A stretch of DNA of 40,723 nt from Candidatus Fermentibacterota bacterium (GCA_003646025.1 QNDR01000012.1:1-40723); one strand, 5' to 3'. Shown: positions 30,057-39,539, numbered from the stretch's first letter. Program-made: numbers and translations. Notes: generated from the sequence alone by a model not told the origin.

Positions 30057-32044
30057 TGGCAAGAGATAAGGTTGTAAAAGCCGAGATACTCTGCCATTCC
30101 ACAAGGAAAGAAGAGGTTCTGGCTGCTCTGGAAAAAACGGGTGGAGTTCATCTCATCGATATATCCGTTGTTGAGGATGCTCCGCTTTCCCGGCCGGAGG
30201 AAATTGAACGGCCTTCTCTTCATACCCTTTCTGCCTCTCTTGATAAGACCATCCCGTTTCTTCAGAGCAGGGAGCTTTCAAAAAAGAGAGAACCCGTTCC
30301 GGCGGTTACCGTTGATGAACTGTCATCCCTGCTGGATAATCACGAAGATCTTGAGGAAAAGACTAACAGGTCTGTTTCCCTCTCGGATGAACTGATCAAT
30401 CTTCATTCAAAGTCAGAAGAGATTCAGAGAAAAATAGCTTTTCTTGAGGAGTGGTCAGATTTTCCCCTGCGTTTTGATCAGCTGGTTCACGGTGATGTTC
30501 TGATAATGAAAGCTGGACACGTGTCTGCTGGAGAGGGCCTTGCTGTTCTTGAAAGACTGGAAAAACAGTACGATCTTTTTCATGTTATTGAGCTTTCAGA
30601 AGACCGATCAGTTGTGGTGTGGCACAAGGAGATCAACGAAGAAATTTCCGCAGGCCTCTCTGAATGCGGCTTTGTCGCGGCGGATTTCACAGGTTTTTCG
30701 GGTACCCCGGAACAAGAGCTGAAAAAGTTCAGGGATAGTCTTTCAGAGGTACAGAAAAGAACACAAGAGCTTTCTGCTGAAGCGGATCTTCTTGTTCAGA
30801 GTCTTCCCCGGCTGAAAACTCTTTTCGATGCCGCAGGGCTTCAAACTCTCAGAGAAGACGCGGCTTCCAGGGGGCGGGTCAGCAGCTCATCGCTGCTTCT
30901 TCATCTCTGGCTCCGGCAGGAGGATGTTGCCAGTATAAAAACAGAGCTGGAAAAGCTTGGCGAAGTGGATGTTTCTCTTACAGAAGCAAAGAGTGAAGAA
31001 ACTCCTCCGGTTTCTCTCACGGAATCTGCTTCTGCTGACCCCTATCTGATGCTTACAGATATGTACGGCAGACCCGACGGAGCCGACCCGGATCCCACAC
31101 CGCTTATGGCGCCATTTTATGCAATATTCTTTGGAATCTGTGTCGGTGATGCCGGGTACGGTATTGCTCTGGCAGCAGGCGCAGCCATAGGATGGTACCT
31201 TACGAGCAGGAAACAGGGAAACACAAGGCTTTTCAGGCTGATGTTCCAGGGTGGCCTTGCCAGTGTTGTCTGGGGGTTTCTTCTGGGTGGCTGGTTCGGA
31301 ATGCCCTTCGACAGTTTACCCACTTTCCTTCAGAATGCAGCTATGCCCCTTAACAACCTGGTCCCAGGATACTCCCGTGGGGAAACAGACGGTTTTGCTC
31401 TTTCGCAGCAGTTCCTCTACCTGACTCTGGGCTTTGGTATTGTTCAGCTGGGCTGGGGAATAATAGTGAACCTTAAGAAAAGGCTTGCGGCTGGAGAGGG
31501 AGTGTGGGCGGTTGTGGATCAAACCGGATGGATGCTGGCACTACTCGGTCTGTTCCCCTGGCTTTTTAATCACTATCTGCTGGACGGAACTCTGTACCCG
31601 CTGGGCACAGTGTGGGACAGCGTATTTCTTGGCATGCTGGCTGTTGGCGCGGTACTTATTTTCATCATGGGAGGAAAAGAGGCTGAAGGTATTGGCGGGA
31701 AAGCCGGTCTTGGTGCCTATGCCTGTTATGGGATAGTGAACCTGCTTGGAGATGTTCTCAGTTATTCCAGGCTGTTTGCTCTTGCCCTGTCCAGTGCGAT
31801 TATTGCTTCTGTTGTTAATGAAATAGCTGGCATGCTTCAGAGCATTCCGGTCTTTGGAATAGTTCTTACTGTTCTGGTTCTGGTTGCCGGGCACCTGTTT
31901 AACCTTGCCATGGCGGTGTTAAGCGGATTTATTCACACAGCCAGGCTTCAATTTGTAGAATTTTTTGGAAAGTTCTATGATGGAACAGGGACTCCATTTA
32001 AAGCTCTTCGATACGAACCCAGATACGTTAGAATAAAAAGATAA
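30056..32044 (+). CDS. ntpI: V-type ATPase membrane stator subunit I
   Basis: This 662-residue a-type stator subunit has an N-terminal cytoplasmic half (about 1-330) that is charged and coiled-coil rich. The C-terminal half has about seven to eight membrane helices, starting near PTPLMAPFYAIFFGICVGDA. The essential arginine of the ion half-channels lies in GDVLSYSRLFALALSSAI. A further conserved helix, GHLFNLAMAVLSGFIHTARL, and the end FFGKFYDGTGTPFKAL match the family. It couples rotation of the K ring to ion flow. The ATG overlaps the ntpF stop. Confidence 0.95.
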   Translation: MARDKVVKAEILCHSTRKEEVLAALEKTGGVHLIDISVVEDAPLSRPEEIERPSLHTLSASLDKTIPFLQSRELSKKREPVPAVTVDELSSLLDNHEDLEEKTNRSVSLSDELINLHSKSEEIQRKIAFLEEWSDFPLRFDQLVHGDVLIMKAGHVSAGEGLAVLERLEKQYDLFHVIELSEDRSVVVWHKEINEEISAGLSECGFVAADFTGFSGTPEQELKKFRDSLSEVQKRTQELSAEADLLVQSLPRLKTLFDAAGLQTLREDAASRGRVSSSSLLLHLWLRQEDVASIKTELEKLGEVDVSLTEAKSEETPPVSLTESASADPYLMLTDMYGRPDGADPDPTPLMAPFYAIFFGICVGDAGYGIALAAGAAIGWYLTSRKQGNTRLFRLMFQGGLASVVWGFLLGGWFGMPFDSLPTFLQNAAMPLNNLVPGYSRGETDGFALSQQFLYLTLGFGIVQLGWGIIVNLKKRLAAGEGVWAVVDQTGWMLALLGLFPWLFNHYLLDGTLYPLGTVWDSVFLGMLAVGAVLIFIMGGKEAEGIGGKAGLGAYACYGIVNLLGDVLSYSRLFALALSSAIIASVVNEIAGMLQSIPVFGIVLTVLVLVAGHLFNLAMAVLSGFIHTARLQFVEFFGKFYDGTGTPFKALRYEPRYVRIKR

Positions 32045-32080
32045 CCAAACGGATAGAAACAAACACAAGGAGGAAATGAA

Positions 32081-32542
32081 TTGAATTACTTAGTTGCATA
32101 CCTGGGCGTTGCCCTTGCCTGTGCTCTTGCTGGAATCGGAAGTGCAGTGGGAGTGGGAATCGCCGCTCAGGCAAGTACAGGAGTAATGAGTGTCGATCCA
32201 AAAAAATTCGGTAAACTTCTTCTTCTCTCCGCCCTTCCAGGTACCCAGGGTATCTACGGATTTGTTATTGCGTTCCTTCTTATACAGAAGATTGCTCTTT
32301 TCACCGGTGATAACCCTCTTACAATGGCAATCGGCTGGAAGATTTTTGCGGCAGGTCTGCCAATTGCTCTGGCCGGTCTTATGTCTGGGATACACCAGGG
32401 TAAAGTATGTGCAGGCGGAGCCATGATGACTGCAAAACAGCCTGATGACAGCGCAAAAGCCCTGATTCTTGCTGTGTTTGTCGAGTTCTACGCTATCCTC
32501 GGATTCCTCGTATCATTCCTCATGCTGGGTCAGATAGGCTAG
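32081..32542 (+). CDS. ntpK: V-type ATPase proteolipid subunit K (c-ring), Na+-type
   Basis: This 153-residue double-hairpin proteolipid has four membrane helices. In Enterococcus hirae NtpK the Na+ site is made by Leu, Thr and Gln of LPGTQG, a Gln in the third helix region and a Glu in the fourth. All are present here: L52, T55 and Q56; Q106 in GIHQGK; and E135 in VEFYAILGF. The first hairpin lacks its own Glu, so there is one carboxylate per subunit. The start is TTG at 32081 with AAGGAGG eight bases upstream; an ATG at 32077 is out of frame and closes after two codons. Confidence 0.95.
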   Translation: MNYLVAYLGVALACALAGIGSAVGVGIAAQASTGVMSVDPKKFGKLLLLSALPGTQGIYGFVIAFLLIQKIALFTGDNPLTMAIGWKIFAAGLPIALAGLMSGIHQGKVCAGGAMMTAKQPDDSAKALILAVFVEFYAILGFLVSFLMLGQIG

Positions 32543-32546
32543 CTGT

Positions 32547-33134
32547 ATGTCACTTCAAGCCATACTGGCGAAGATTGAGAACGACGGAAAAATTCGGGCA
32601 GAGCAGATTATTCAGTCTGCCAGAGATGAAGAAAAAGAGTCTCTTCATCAGGTTAATTCCCGGATAAAAGAAAGACGCCACAGAGATGTAGAAAGAATCA
32701 GGAACCGGATACAGGCCCACTCCAGGCAGATGGACAGCCATGTTCGTAGAGAAATGGAGAAAGCTCTGCTCAGCCACCGCAGAAAGCTTGTTGATCGGGC
32801 GATAAAGGATTCGGTAAAGAAGATTGCGTCTGTTCCTGATTATCTGGAACTCATAGGTGTGCTTCTTGAAGGCTGTGATCTTCAGGGAGAAGTTGAAGTT
32901 CTCATCTGCGCACAAGACAGCAACAGAATAACAGCAGACTATCTGAAGAAGTTTTCTTCTGCGGATCGTCAGTTTGTTCTTTCCAGTGATAACCATGCGG
33001 ACTACGGCGGTATCATAATGCGCTCCGGGGACATAAGCCTTAATGCTACTCTTTCAATGATTGCCGAGCTCAACCATGAATCCATGGTGATGGAGCTTTC
33101 GCGGCTGCTGCCGCTGGAGGGTCAGGAGGAGTAA
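32547..33134 (+). CDS. ntpE: V-type ATPase peripheral-stalk subunit E
   Basis: This 195-residue protein has the subunit-E layout. A long N-terminal helix (ILAKIENDGKIRAEQIIQSA) continues with Lys/Arg/Glu-rich heptads, and a C-terminal globular domain includes GGIIMRSGDISLNATLSMI. It pairs with NtpF to connect the A3B3 head to subunit I. The ATG follows ntpK by 4 bp. The stop lies 1 bp before the ntpC GTG. Confidence 0.9.
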   Translation: MSLQAILAKIENDGKIRAEQIIQSARDEEKESLHQVNSRIKERRHRDVERIRNRIQAHSRQMDSHVRREMEKALLSHRRKLVDRAIKDSVKKIASVPDYLELIGVLLEGCDLQGEVEVLICAQDSNRITADYLKKFSSADRQFVLSSDNHADYGGIIMRSGDISLNATLSMIAELNHESMVMELSRLLPLEGQEE

Positions 33135-33135
33135 A

Positions 33136-34110
33136 GTGTCAGGCAGTTCTTACGCATATGCCAGTGGTAGAGTAAGCGGTCTTGAAGAGACTCTTCTTTC
33201 CGAGAGGATCTGGAGCCAGCTTATCGCCGCAGAAGACAGAGATGAAGTGTTGAGAATTCTGGGTGATTCATGGTACGGGACCCTTCTTCAGGCTGAGGAG
33301 AATCTGGGTGAAGCTCTTAGAAGTGCTGTTTCCCATGCGGAAGAAGAACTCTCCGAGCTCTCCAGTGATCCGGCTTTTACCAGAGGAATTCTTCAGAGAA
33401 GAGATGCCAGGAACGCCAGATATCTTTGGAAGAGTTTCGCTGCGGGAGAAAATGGTGAGGTTGAGGTGGAACCTTCCGGGATGATTCCCACGGAAGAGCT
33501 GAAAAGAGCCTGGGCAGACAGCAATGCCGCTGATTCTCTGCCGACAATATTCAAACAGGCTCTTGAGGAAATACAGGAACTTCACTCGCCATCGGCATCG
33601 GAAACAGATGCGGTTCTTGACAGACTTGCCGCCAGCGTGGAAGCGGATAATCTGGGACAGATGGAAGGACTGATTGCATCTATTCCTGCAGTAAAAATTG
33701 AGTTAAGAAATTTTCTTGCGGCAGCCAGAGGCAGAAGCGAGGAAATGACACCGTCTGCCATTGAGGAAATACTGCTGGATGGCGGATACCACAGCCCATC
33801 AGACATTGCTGAGGCTGTGAGAACTAACAGACTCTCTGCTCTGCTGGGGGAAACACAGGGTTTTGAAGACTCTGCTCTCGCCCTGGAAGAAGGGCTGGAG
33901 TCCGGATCTTTTCTCGGTTTTCAGAAGGAAAGTGACAGGATGACTATGGACATTCTAGAAAAAGTGTCCGGTGACCTGTTCAGTCCGGGTCCCCTTGCCG
34001 CCTATGTTCTTCGCAGAGAGCTGGAGGCGTCTCACCTTAAATTAGTAGCTGCCGGCAAAGCAGCCGGTATTGATTCCAGGCGTCTCAGCGCCAGGATACC
34101 CAGAGGATAG
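33136..34110 (+). CDS. ntpC: V-type ATPase subunit C (d subunit)
   Basis: This 324-residue, all-helical soluble protein is in the position of NtpC, the funnel that links the central stalk to the K ring. The opening SGSSYAYASGRVSGLEETLLS and later PLAAYVLRRELEASHLKLVAAGKAAG match the family, which ends with a helix followed by a short basic tail (SARIPRG). Sequence conservation in this family is low, so the call rests on these blocks, the length and the gene order. The start is GTG at 33136 with GGAGGAG upstream. Confidence 0.87.
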   Translation: MSGSSYAYASGRVSGLEETLLSERIWSQLIAAEDRDEVLRILGDSWYGTLLQAEENLGEALRSAVSHAEEELSELSSDPAFTRGILQRRDARNARYLWKSFAAGENGEVEVEPSGMIPTEELKRAWADSNAADSLPTIFKQALEEIQELHSPSASETDAVLDRLAASVEADNLGQMEGLIASIPAVKIELRNFLAAARGRSEEMTPSAIEEILLDGGYHSPSDIAEAVRTNRLSALLGETQGFEDSALALEEGLESGSFLGFQKESDRMTMDILEKVSGDLFSPGPLAAYVLRRELEASHLKLVAAGKAAGIDSRRLSARIPRG

Positions 34111-34118
34111 GAGGAAGT

Positions 34119-34451
34119 ATGGCAGAGAAGGGCAGACTGGCCTTTGTTGGAGATGCTGATTCCGTGCTGGGTTTCCGGGCTCTGGGAGTGGAGACATACA
34201 CACCGGAATCGGGGACTGAAGCGGTAACAATCTTCAAGTCTCTGGTTAAGGAAAAAGTTTCAGTGATAATGATCACCGAGGATATGCTGGATCACCTCCA
34301 GGGCGAAGTTGATGAGGTTGTCAGTATGCCGGTTCCCGCCGTTGTGGTTCTTCCCGGAGTTTCCGGGTCCAGACACAGAGGAGAGGACACGATCAGAAAC
34401 CTTATCATCAGAGCCGTGGGTGTTGACCTGATGGCGGAGGATGAGCAGTGA
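34119..34451 (+). CDS. ntpG: V-type ATPase central-stalk subunit F (NtpG)
   Basis: This 110-residue protein begins with LAFVGDADSVLGFRALGVETY, the typical start of the V-ATPase F subunit (NtpG in E. hirae). VIMITEDMLDHL and VVVLPGVSG are the other conserved strands of the Rossmann-like fold. It binds subunit D in the rotor. ATG has GGAGGAAG upstream, 8 bp after ntpC. Its 3' end is 13 bp before the ntpA start chosen here. Confidence 0.92.
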   Translation: MAEKGRLAFVGDADSVLGFRALGVETYTPESGTEAVTIFKSLVKEKVSVIMITEDMLDHLQGEVDEVVSMPVPAVVVLPGVSGSRHRGEDTIRNLIIRAVGVDLMAEDEQ

Positions 34452-34464
34452 GTCGGAGGAAGCA

Positions 34465-36231
34465 ATGATACATGGCAGGATTGACAAAATAGCCGGTCCG
34501 CTGGTGGTTGCCACCGGGATGACGGAAGCAAAGATGTTTGATGTGGTCTTTGTTTCCGATTTTCGATTGATCGGTGAGATTATAGAATTAAAGGGAGAAA
34601 AGGCCTCAATTCAGGTTTATGAGGAAACTGGTGGTCTGAAGCCGGGAGATCCGGTTTACCAGACTGGTCACCCTCTTTCGGTTCAACTTGGACCGGGCCT
34701 GTTAACGTCCATCTATGATGGAATTCAGCGCCCTCTGGACAAAGTAAGAGAGCAGGCTGGGGACTGGATTACAAGGGGAATAAACATTCCAGGTCTTGAT
34801 CATGAAAAAAACTGGTCATTTACTCCTGATCTTCAGGAGGGAGCGGAAGTTACCGGTGGAGAAGCAATAGGTTCTGTTCCGGAAACGGAACTTATTAAAC
34901 ACCTGATAATGGTTCCGCCTGGAATTTCCGGTAAGGTTACCTGGGTTGCTCCGGCTGGAGAATACAACATCGACACCGTTGTGGCAAAAGTTCTTACAGA
35001 GTCGGGAAAAACAGCAGAGCTTAACATGTACCAGGAATGGCCCGTACGGAAATCGAGACCCGTTGCAACAAAACTTGCTCCTGATGAGCCTCTTGTAACA
35101 GGTCAGAGGGCTATCGATACCTTTTTTCCCGTCGGAAAGGGTGGAACAGCATGTGTTCCCGGTCCGTTCGGCAGTGGAAAAACGGTTATTCAGCACCAGC
35201 TGGCAAAGTGGGCGGATACAGAAATAGTTATCTATGTGGGGTGTGGAGAACGCGGTAACGAGATGACAGACGTTCTTCAGGAATTCCCGGAGCTTAAGGA
35301 CCCTAAAAGCGGCAAAGCTCTTATTCTGAAAACGGTTCTGGTTGCCAACACATCCAATATGCCTGTTGCTGCCCGCGAGGCAAGCGTGTACACAGGAATA
35401 ACCATTGCAGAGTACTTCCGCGATATGGGTTACTCTGTAGCCCTTATGGCAGACTCTACCAGCCGCTGGGCAGAGGCCATGAGAGAGATGTCCGGAAGGC
35501 TCGAAGAGATGCCTGGAGAAGAGGGTTATCCTGCATACCTTGGAACAAGAATTGCCGAGTTTTATGAAAGAGCAGGCAAGGTGCACTGTCTCGGAGGAGG
35601 CAGAGTGGGAGAACTTACCGTTGTGGGAGCTGTCAGCCCGGCTGGTGGAGATCTGTCCGACCCGGTTGTTCAGTCAACTCTGCGGGTTGTGAAGGTTTTC
35701 TGGAGTCTTCAGGCAGAGCTTGCGTACATGCGTCACTTCCCGGCTATCGGATGGCTGGACAGTTACAGCCTCTACACCAAGAACCTCCGCGAATACTACG
35801 ATAAAGCCCTTGGTACAGACTGGGTTCCTTCAGTGCAAAGAGCAATGGCTCTTCTTCAGGACGAGTCGAACCTTCTGGAAATAGCCAGACTGGTTGGAGC
35901 GGAAAGTCTTTCCCCAGAGGATCAGTTGATTCTGTTTACCTCCAGAAGTCTCAGAGAAGACTATCTGCACCAGAATGCTTTTCACCCCATTGATACATAC
36001 GCTTCCAGCAGGAAGCAGCAGTTGATGCTGACAACAATCCTGCACACTTACGATGAGATGACAAGGGCAATAAATGCAGAGGTGCACCCCAGGGTGCTGT
36101 TTGATTTTCCTCTTTCCGAGGATATAGCGAAGATGCGCTATATGCACGAGGACGACATAGAACAGATTCTGGAGTTGCAGAAAAAGATAACAAAAGCTGT
36201 AAACGAAAAAATACAGCTTGAGAACGCCTAG
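34465..36231 (+). CDS. ntpA: V-type ATPase catalytic subunit A
   Basis: This 588-residue catalytic subunit has P-loop GPFGSGKT (233-240), catalytic Glu E262 in CGERGNEM and [20 protein letters not shown]. The non-homologous bulge region of A subunits lies around residues 115-190. I take the ATG at 34465 ([14 protein letters not shown]), with GGAGGA five bases upstream. An earlier ATG at 34441 overlaps ntpG and lacks a ribosome site. It hydrolyses or makes ATP with subunit B. Length is typical. Confidence 0.96.
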   Translation: MIHGRIDKIAGPLVVATGMTEAKMFDVVFVSDFRLIGEIIELKGEKASIQVYEETGGLKPGDPVYQTGHPLSVQLGPGLLTSIYDGIQRPLDKVREQAGDWITRGINIPGLDHEKNWSFTPDLQEGAEVTGGEAIGSVPETELIKHLIMVPPGISGKVTWVAPAGEYNIDTVVAKVLTESGKTAELNMYQEWPVRKSRPVATKLAPDEPLVTGQRAIDTFFPVGKGGTACVPGPFGSGKTVIQHQLAKWADTEIVIYVGCGERGNEMTDVLQEFPELKDPKSGKALILKTVLVANTSNMPVAAREASVYTGITIAEYFRDMGYSVALMADSTSRWAEAMREMSGRLEEMPGEEGYPAYLGTRIAEFYERAGKVHCLGGGRVGELTVVGAVSPAGGDLSDPVVQSTLRVVKVFWSLQAELAYMRHFPAIGWLDSYSLYTKNLREYYDKALGTDWVPSVQRAMALLQDESNLLEIARLVGAESLSPEDQLILFTSRSLREDYLHQNAFHPIDTYASSRKQQLMLTTILHTYDEMTRAINAEVHPRVLFDFPLSEDIAKMRYMHEDDIEQILELQKKITKAVNEKIQLENA

Positions 36232-36247
36232 AAAAGGAGGTTGTGAA

Positions 36248-37651
36248 ATGATACGGGAGTACAAAACGACCGTGGAGATATCCGGCCCCCTGATGCTGGT
36301 GGATCGGGTAACAGATGTAAGTTACGAAGAGCTTGTGGAAATAGAACTGGCAAGCGGTGAAATTCGTCACGGCAAGGTTCTTGAAATAGACAGCACCCGT
36401 GCCCTGGTCCAGCTGTTTGAGGGCTCAAGCGGTACCGACCTTGAAACAGGGAAGGTAAGATTTCTCGGCAAGGGAGTAGAACTCGGCGTTTCCACGGAGA
36501 TGCTGGGCAGGGTTTTTGACGGACAGGGACGCCCGCGGCCGCCGTTCGACAACGATCCTCCAATTGTTCCGGAAAAGATGAACAACATTAACGGAGCACC
36601 TATAAATCCCTATGCCAGAGATTACCCCGCAGAGTTCATACAGACAGGCTTCAGTTCCATTGATGGAATCAACACACTTGTACGAGGACAGAAGTTGCCT
36701 ATTTTCAGTGCCAACGGTCTGCCCCACGGTGCCGTTGCCGCTCAGATTGCCAGGCAGGCCAAAGTTAAAGGTGGAGAAGGGAACTTTGCCGTTATCTTTG
36801 CCGCCATGGGAATCACATTTGAGGAAGCGGATTATTTCATAAAAGACTTCAGGGCAACGGGAGCCATGGACAGGGCTGTTGTTTTCATGAACCTTGCAGA
36901 TGATCCTGCCATCGAAAGAATCAGTACACCAAGAATGGCACTTACTGCTGCAGAGTACCTCGCCTACGAGAAGGACATGCACATCCTGGTTATCATGACA
37001 GACATGACCAACTACTGTGACGCTCTTCGTGAAATAAGTGCCGCAAGACGGGAAGTCCCCGGCAGAAGAGGTTATCCCGGCTATCTCTACACTGATCTCG
37101 CTTCTCTGTACGAGCGTGCTGGTAGAATCAAGGGGAGAAAGGGTTCAATCACCCAGATCCCTATTCTTACAATGCCGGAAGATGATAAAACCCATCCAAT
37201 CCCGGATCTTACCGGTTACATCACAGAGGGGCAGCTCATCCTGAACAGAGAGCTGCACAAGAAAGGCATCTACCCGCCTATGGATGTGATGGAATCCCTC
37301 AGCCGACTGAAAGACAAGGGAATTGGCAAAGGTAAAACCAGAGAAGACCACGCTGATCTTTTCAACCAGCTTATGGCTGCCTACTCTGCAGGAAAGAATG
37401 CAAGAGAGCTTTCAGTAATTCTGGGAGTGGCAGCACTCAGTGAGCTTGACAGGAAGTATCTGAACTTTGCTGCCGAGTATGAAAAACGCTACATCAGTCA
37501 GGAAGAGCACGAGGAAAGGGATATAATTGAAACCCTTGATCTTGGCTGGGAGCTTCTCAAATTGCTTCCAAGAACAGAAATGAAGCGTGTCCGGCCGGAA
37601 AACCTGGACAAATACTGGCCTGTGGATGAAGGCAGCACAGATGGCGATTGA
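36248..37651 (+). CDS. ntpB: V-type ATPase regulatory subunit B
   Basis: This 467-residue, non-catalytic nucleotide-binding subunit opens [17 protein letters not shown]. In place of a P-loop it has [20 protein letters not shown], and it carries [19 protein letters not shown] and the [21 protein letters not shown] block. ATG at 36248 has AAGGAGG upstream; the open frame further upstream runs into ntpA and is not used. It alternates with A in the hexameric head. It overlaps ntpD by 11 bp. Confidence 0.95.
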   Translation: MIREYKTTVEISGPLMLVDRVTDVSYEELVEIELASGEIRHGKVLEIDSTRALVQLFEGSSGTDLETGKVRFLGKGVELGVSTEMLGRVFDGQGRPRPPFDNDPPIVPEKMNNINGAPINPYARDYPAEFIQTGFSSIDGINTLVRGQKLPIFSANGLPHGAVAAQIARQAKVKGGEGNFAVIFAAMGITFEEADYFIKDFRATGAMDRAVVFMNLADDPAIERISTPRMALTAAEYLAYEKDMHILVIMTDMTNYCDALREISAARREVPGRRGYPGYLYTDLASLYERAGRIKGRKGSITQIPILTMPEDDKTHPIPDLTGYITEGQLILNRELHKKGIYPPMDVMESLSRLKDKGIGKGKTREDHADLFNQLMAAYSAGKNARELSVILGVAALSELDRKYLNFAAEYEKRYISQEEHEERDIIETLDLGWELLKLLPRTEMKRVRPENLDKYWPVDEGSTDGD

Positions 37652-38270
37652 AGTAAGAGCAACCAGAATGGAGATGCTTCAGCTTAAGAAGCGTCTCAAG
37701 CTGGCGAAAAAGGGGCACAAGCTTCTTAAAGACAAACTCGATGAACTCATGCGTCAGTTCAAGATTCTTATTGGCCAGTACGAAGGAGCCCGGGCGAAAC
37801 TTGAGGATCAGCTGGAAGTAGCCTACGGCGAGTTTCTGTTTGCCAGAGCGGCGATGGAAGAAGAGGGCCTTCTTGATGCTCTTCGATACCCTGGAGCAAG
37901 AGCCGTTGTAAACTCAACCACAAGAAGAGTAATGAATCTTACCCTTCCTGTGTTCAAGGTTTCTATTGAGGGCAGGGTGAGAAATTACGGTATGTATGAC
38001 ACCCCCCCAGAGCTTGATGAAGCCCTGGAAGTTTACAAAAAGGTTCTTCCGGAGATAATCCGCCTGGCTGAACAGGAAAAAGCGATAATTCTTATCGCCC
38101 AGGAGATAGATACCACGCGGCGCAGGGTGAATTCTCTGGAGTATGTAATGATTCCGGAGATCAACCAGGCGATAAGATACATCCGCCTTAAACTTGATGA
38201 GATGGAAAGGGGAAACACCACCCGTCTTATGAAGGTGAAGGAAATGGTAGAGGCGAACAAGTCCTACTGA
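37641..38270 (+). CDS. ntpD: V-type ATPase central-stalk subunit D
   Basis: This 209-residue rotor shaft subunit begins [19 protein letters not shown] with the long N-terminal helix and ends with a matching C-terminal helix ([20 protein letters not shown]); together they form the left-handed coiled coil inside the A3B3 head. The ATG at 37641 lies within the ntpB end; the open frame upstream is a shadow of ntpB. It is the last gene of the operon. No ntpH/ntpJ equivalent follows, and a terminator lies 21 bp downstream. Confidence 0.95.
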   Translation: MAIEVRATRMEMLQLKKRLKLAKKGHKLLKDKLDELMRQFKILIGQYEGARAKLEDQLEVAYGEFLFARAAMEEEGLLDALRYPGARAVVNSTTRRVMNLTLPVFKVSIEGRVRNYGMYDTPPELDEALEVYKKVLPEIIRLAEQEKAIILIAQEIDTTRRRVNSLEYVMIPEINQAIRYIRLKLDEMERGNTTRLMKVKEMVEANKSY

Positions 38271-38291
38271 TACTCAGTCGAGTCATAAACA

Positions 38292-38328
38292 ACAGAAAAG
38301 GGGGTCCGCTATGGACTCCCTTTTCTGT
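38292..38328 (+). terminator. Intrinsic terminator of the V-ATPase operon
   Basis: ACAGAAAAGGGGGTCC pairs with GGACTCCCTTTTCTGT around a GCTAT loop: a 16-bp stem with one mismatch. The GC core is followed by TTTTCT on the plus strand. It lies 21 bp after ntpD. Confidence 0.75.
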
Positions 38329-38380
38329 GCTGGAAATATCAGCAGCACATCCATTCCATAGAATATCTGGCCAGCTGTGT

Positions 38381-38408
38381 AAAAAAGGGGAGAGCCGAAG
38401 CTCTCCCC
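38381..38408 (-). terminator. Intrinsic terminator of the secreted-protein gene
   Basis: On the minus strand a perfect 9-bp stem (GGGGAGAGC / GCTCTCCCC) closed by a TTCG tetraloop is followed by six T. It lies 17 bp beyond the stop of the gene at 38426-39157 and faces the V-ATPase terminator. Confidence 0.88.
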
Positions 38409-38425
38409 ACAAAACAGGAACGATT

Positions 38426-39157
38426 CTAGAAGGAAGCCTTGATTCCACCCCAGGTCTCGCGACTGAGCGCAGTATCTCTCCACATGAAGTTGTAGACATT
38501 TGTCCAGAGATCGTCTGCCTGCGCGGCATAGGCAAGAGTGTATCCATTGACAATGCTGTACCCGTCGTTTGCAACGCAGATGCCTGCTTGCCCTGCTGAT
38601 GCGGAAGCTGTCCACCCGGTAACAGGGACTGCGTCGGTAACAGTGAGTCTGCAGTTAAGAATTCCAAGACCAGGATCTGCCCAGCTCCAGTCGGAGATAC
38701 CACTGCAAATATCGTGTGAAGGTTCCCAGGCATAGTGAGGAATGACGGGAGTACCGAACCCGGCAAAGCTTGAAACACCCATGGCAGCACCAAGAGCGGC
38801 CTGACCGGATGTTCCGGACTGCCACTGCCAGTTGGAAACGTAGAGAATAAAGTCGCCTGCGTTGTAGTGTGCAAGCAGAGAGGCCCAGTCGATGTCGTTG
38901 GTGTTGGCATACCAGCACTCAAGAACAACAATGTCCCAGTCTGTTCCACCATCAAGAGCAGCGTTAAAAGCTGCCTGCTGACCTCCCGGCTGACCAGTGT
39001 AGGATTCAATATTTGCAGAGGACCACAGAGCCTGAGCCGCAGTGTCTACTGTGTCACCGTATCCACCAGATACATCATGGTAGATGAGAATATTGGCTGG
39101 GTCCTGTGCAAAAGCGGCAATGGCGAGCACTGCAAGCAAAGACAATAACAATTTCAT
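38426..39157 (-). CDS. Small secreted Trp-rich protein, unknown function
   Basis: This 243-residue protein has a clear signal peptide (MKLLLSLLAVLAIAAFA, cleavage before QDP). The mature part begins NILIYHDVSGGYGDTVDTAAQALW and contains DWDIVVLECWYANTNDID. This looks like an alternating alpha/beta fold, perhaps distantly like class I glutamine amidotransferase or ThuA domains; I see no catalytic triad to prove it. Trp content is high. The last residues, WGGIKASF, may be a short C-terminal tail. ATG at 39157 has GGGAGG upstream. TTGACA at 39228-39223 on the minus strand is a possible -35 with only a weak -10. The gene stands alone, with its own terminator. Confidence 0.82.
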   Translation of the reverse strand: MKLLLSLLAVLAIAAFAQDPANILIYHDVSGGYGDTVDTAAQALWSSANIESYTGQPGGQQAAFNAALDGGTDWDIVVLECWYANTNDIDWASLLAHYNAGDFILYVSNWQWQSGTSGQAALGAAMGVSSFAGFGTPVIPHYAWEPSHDICSGISDWSWADPGLGILNCRLTVTDAVPVTGWTASASAGQAGICVANDGYSIVNGYTLAYAAQADDLWTNVYNFMWRDTALSRETWGGIKASF

Positions 39158-39326
39158 AAAAACCTCCCTTATTAAGTCACCCACAATGAATGACATTTGA
39201 ACACATAGGTCCCTACTATATTTGTCAATAATCTGAGAGGATGCGAAGGTAGCAGCTTTATTAGGTATTGTATACTCAGGAAGACCCGAAAGACAGTTCA
39301 AAGTAGAGTGCCCCTGGGTAGACGAA

Positions 39327-39346
39327 AACACCCCGCAGGGGGTGTT
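39327..39346 (-). terminator. Intrinsic terminator downstream of tRNA-Glu
   Basis: On the minus strand AACACCCC, loop CTGC, GGGGTGTT forms an 8-bp perfect stem with the last T residues continuing into TTTT. It lies just after the duplicated tRNA 3' fragment and would end a gltX/tRNA-Glu transcript. Confidence 0.7.
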
Positions 39347-39351
39347 GTCTG

Positions 39352-39384
39352 GTTGGCGCTCCCACGGGGAATCGAACCCCGCTT
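39352..39384 (-). repeat. Duplicated 3' end of tRNA-Glu (tRNA fragment)
   Basis: These 33 bases are identical to 39463-39495, the T arm, 3' acceptor strand and CCA of tRNA-Glu(CTC). The two copies are in direct orientation, 111 bp apart start to start. The sequence before this copy does not fold as a tRNA: no matching 5' acceptor or Glu anticodon is found. It is therefore a fragment, either the remnant of a tandem tRNA or an attachment-site-like duplication. Confidence 0.88.
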
Positions 39385-39464
39385 GCCCTCACCACAGAAA
39401 CGGGTGGAGTTGTTTCGGGGACGCGGGGGTAAGGTATGAGCTACAAGGAAGATAAAAGATAAGT

Positions 39465-39539
39465 TGGCGCTCCCACGGGGAATCGAACCCCGCTTTCCGG
39501 CGTGAGAGGCCAGCGTCCTAGCCGATAGACGATGGGAGC
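39465..39539 (-). tRNA. tRNA-Glu (anticodon CTC)
   Basis: This is a 75-nt cloverleaf including an encoded CCA. The acceptor GCTCCCA pairs with TGGGAGC. The D arm (GTCTATCGGCTAGGAC) is typical of tRNA-Glu. The anticodon loop is C-T-CTC-A-C, and the T arm GCGGGG-TTCGATT-CCCCGT is perfect. It lies 40 bp downstream of gltX on the same strand. Confidence 0.95.

Noticed and set aside
32077-32085. ATG-AAT-TGA mini-ORF over the ntpK start
   Set aside because: Two codons only; most likely a by-product of the ribosome site and TTG start.
36218-36247. Upstream ATG for ntpB
   Set aside because: It lies in ntpA coding sequence without a ribosome site; AAGGAGG precedes the ATG at 36248.
37587-37640. Upstream ATG for ntpD
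   Set aside because: The extension is an out-of-frame reading of ntpB; conserved subunit D sequence begins at 37641.
39231-39326. Structured RNA (RNase P or tmRNA type) before the tRNA fragment
   Set aside because: No conserved core elements of either RNA could be found.
39385-39441. Possible second complete tRNA upstream of the duplicated 3' end
   Set aside because: No 5' acceptor strand pairs with TGGGAGC and no 7-base anticodon loop closes properly.
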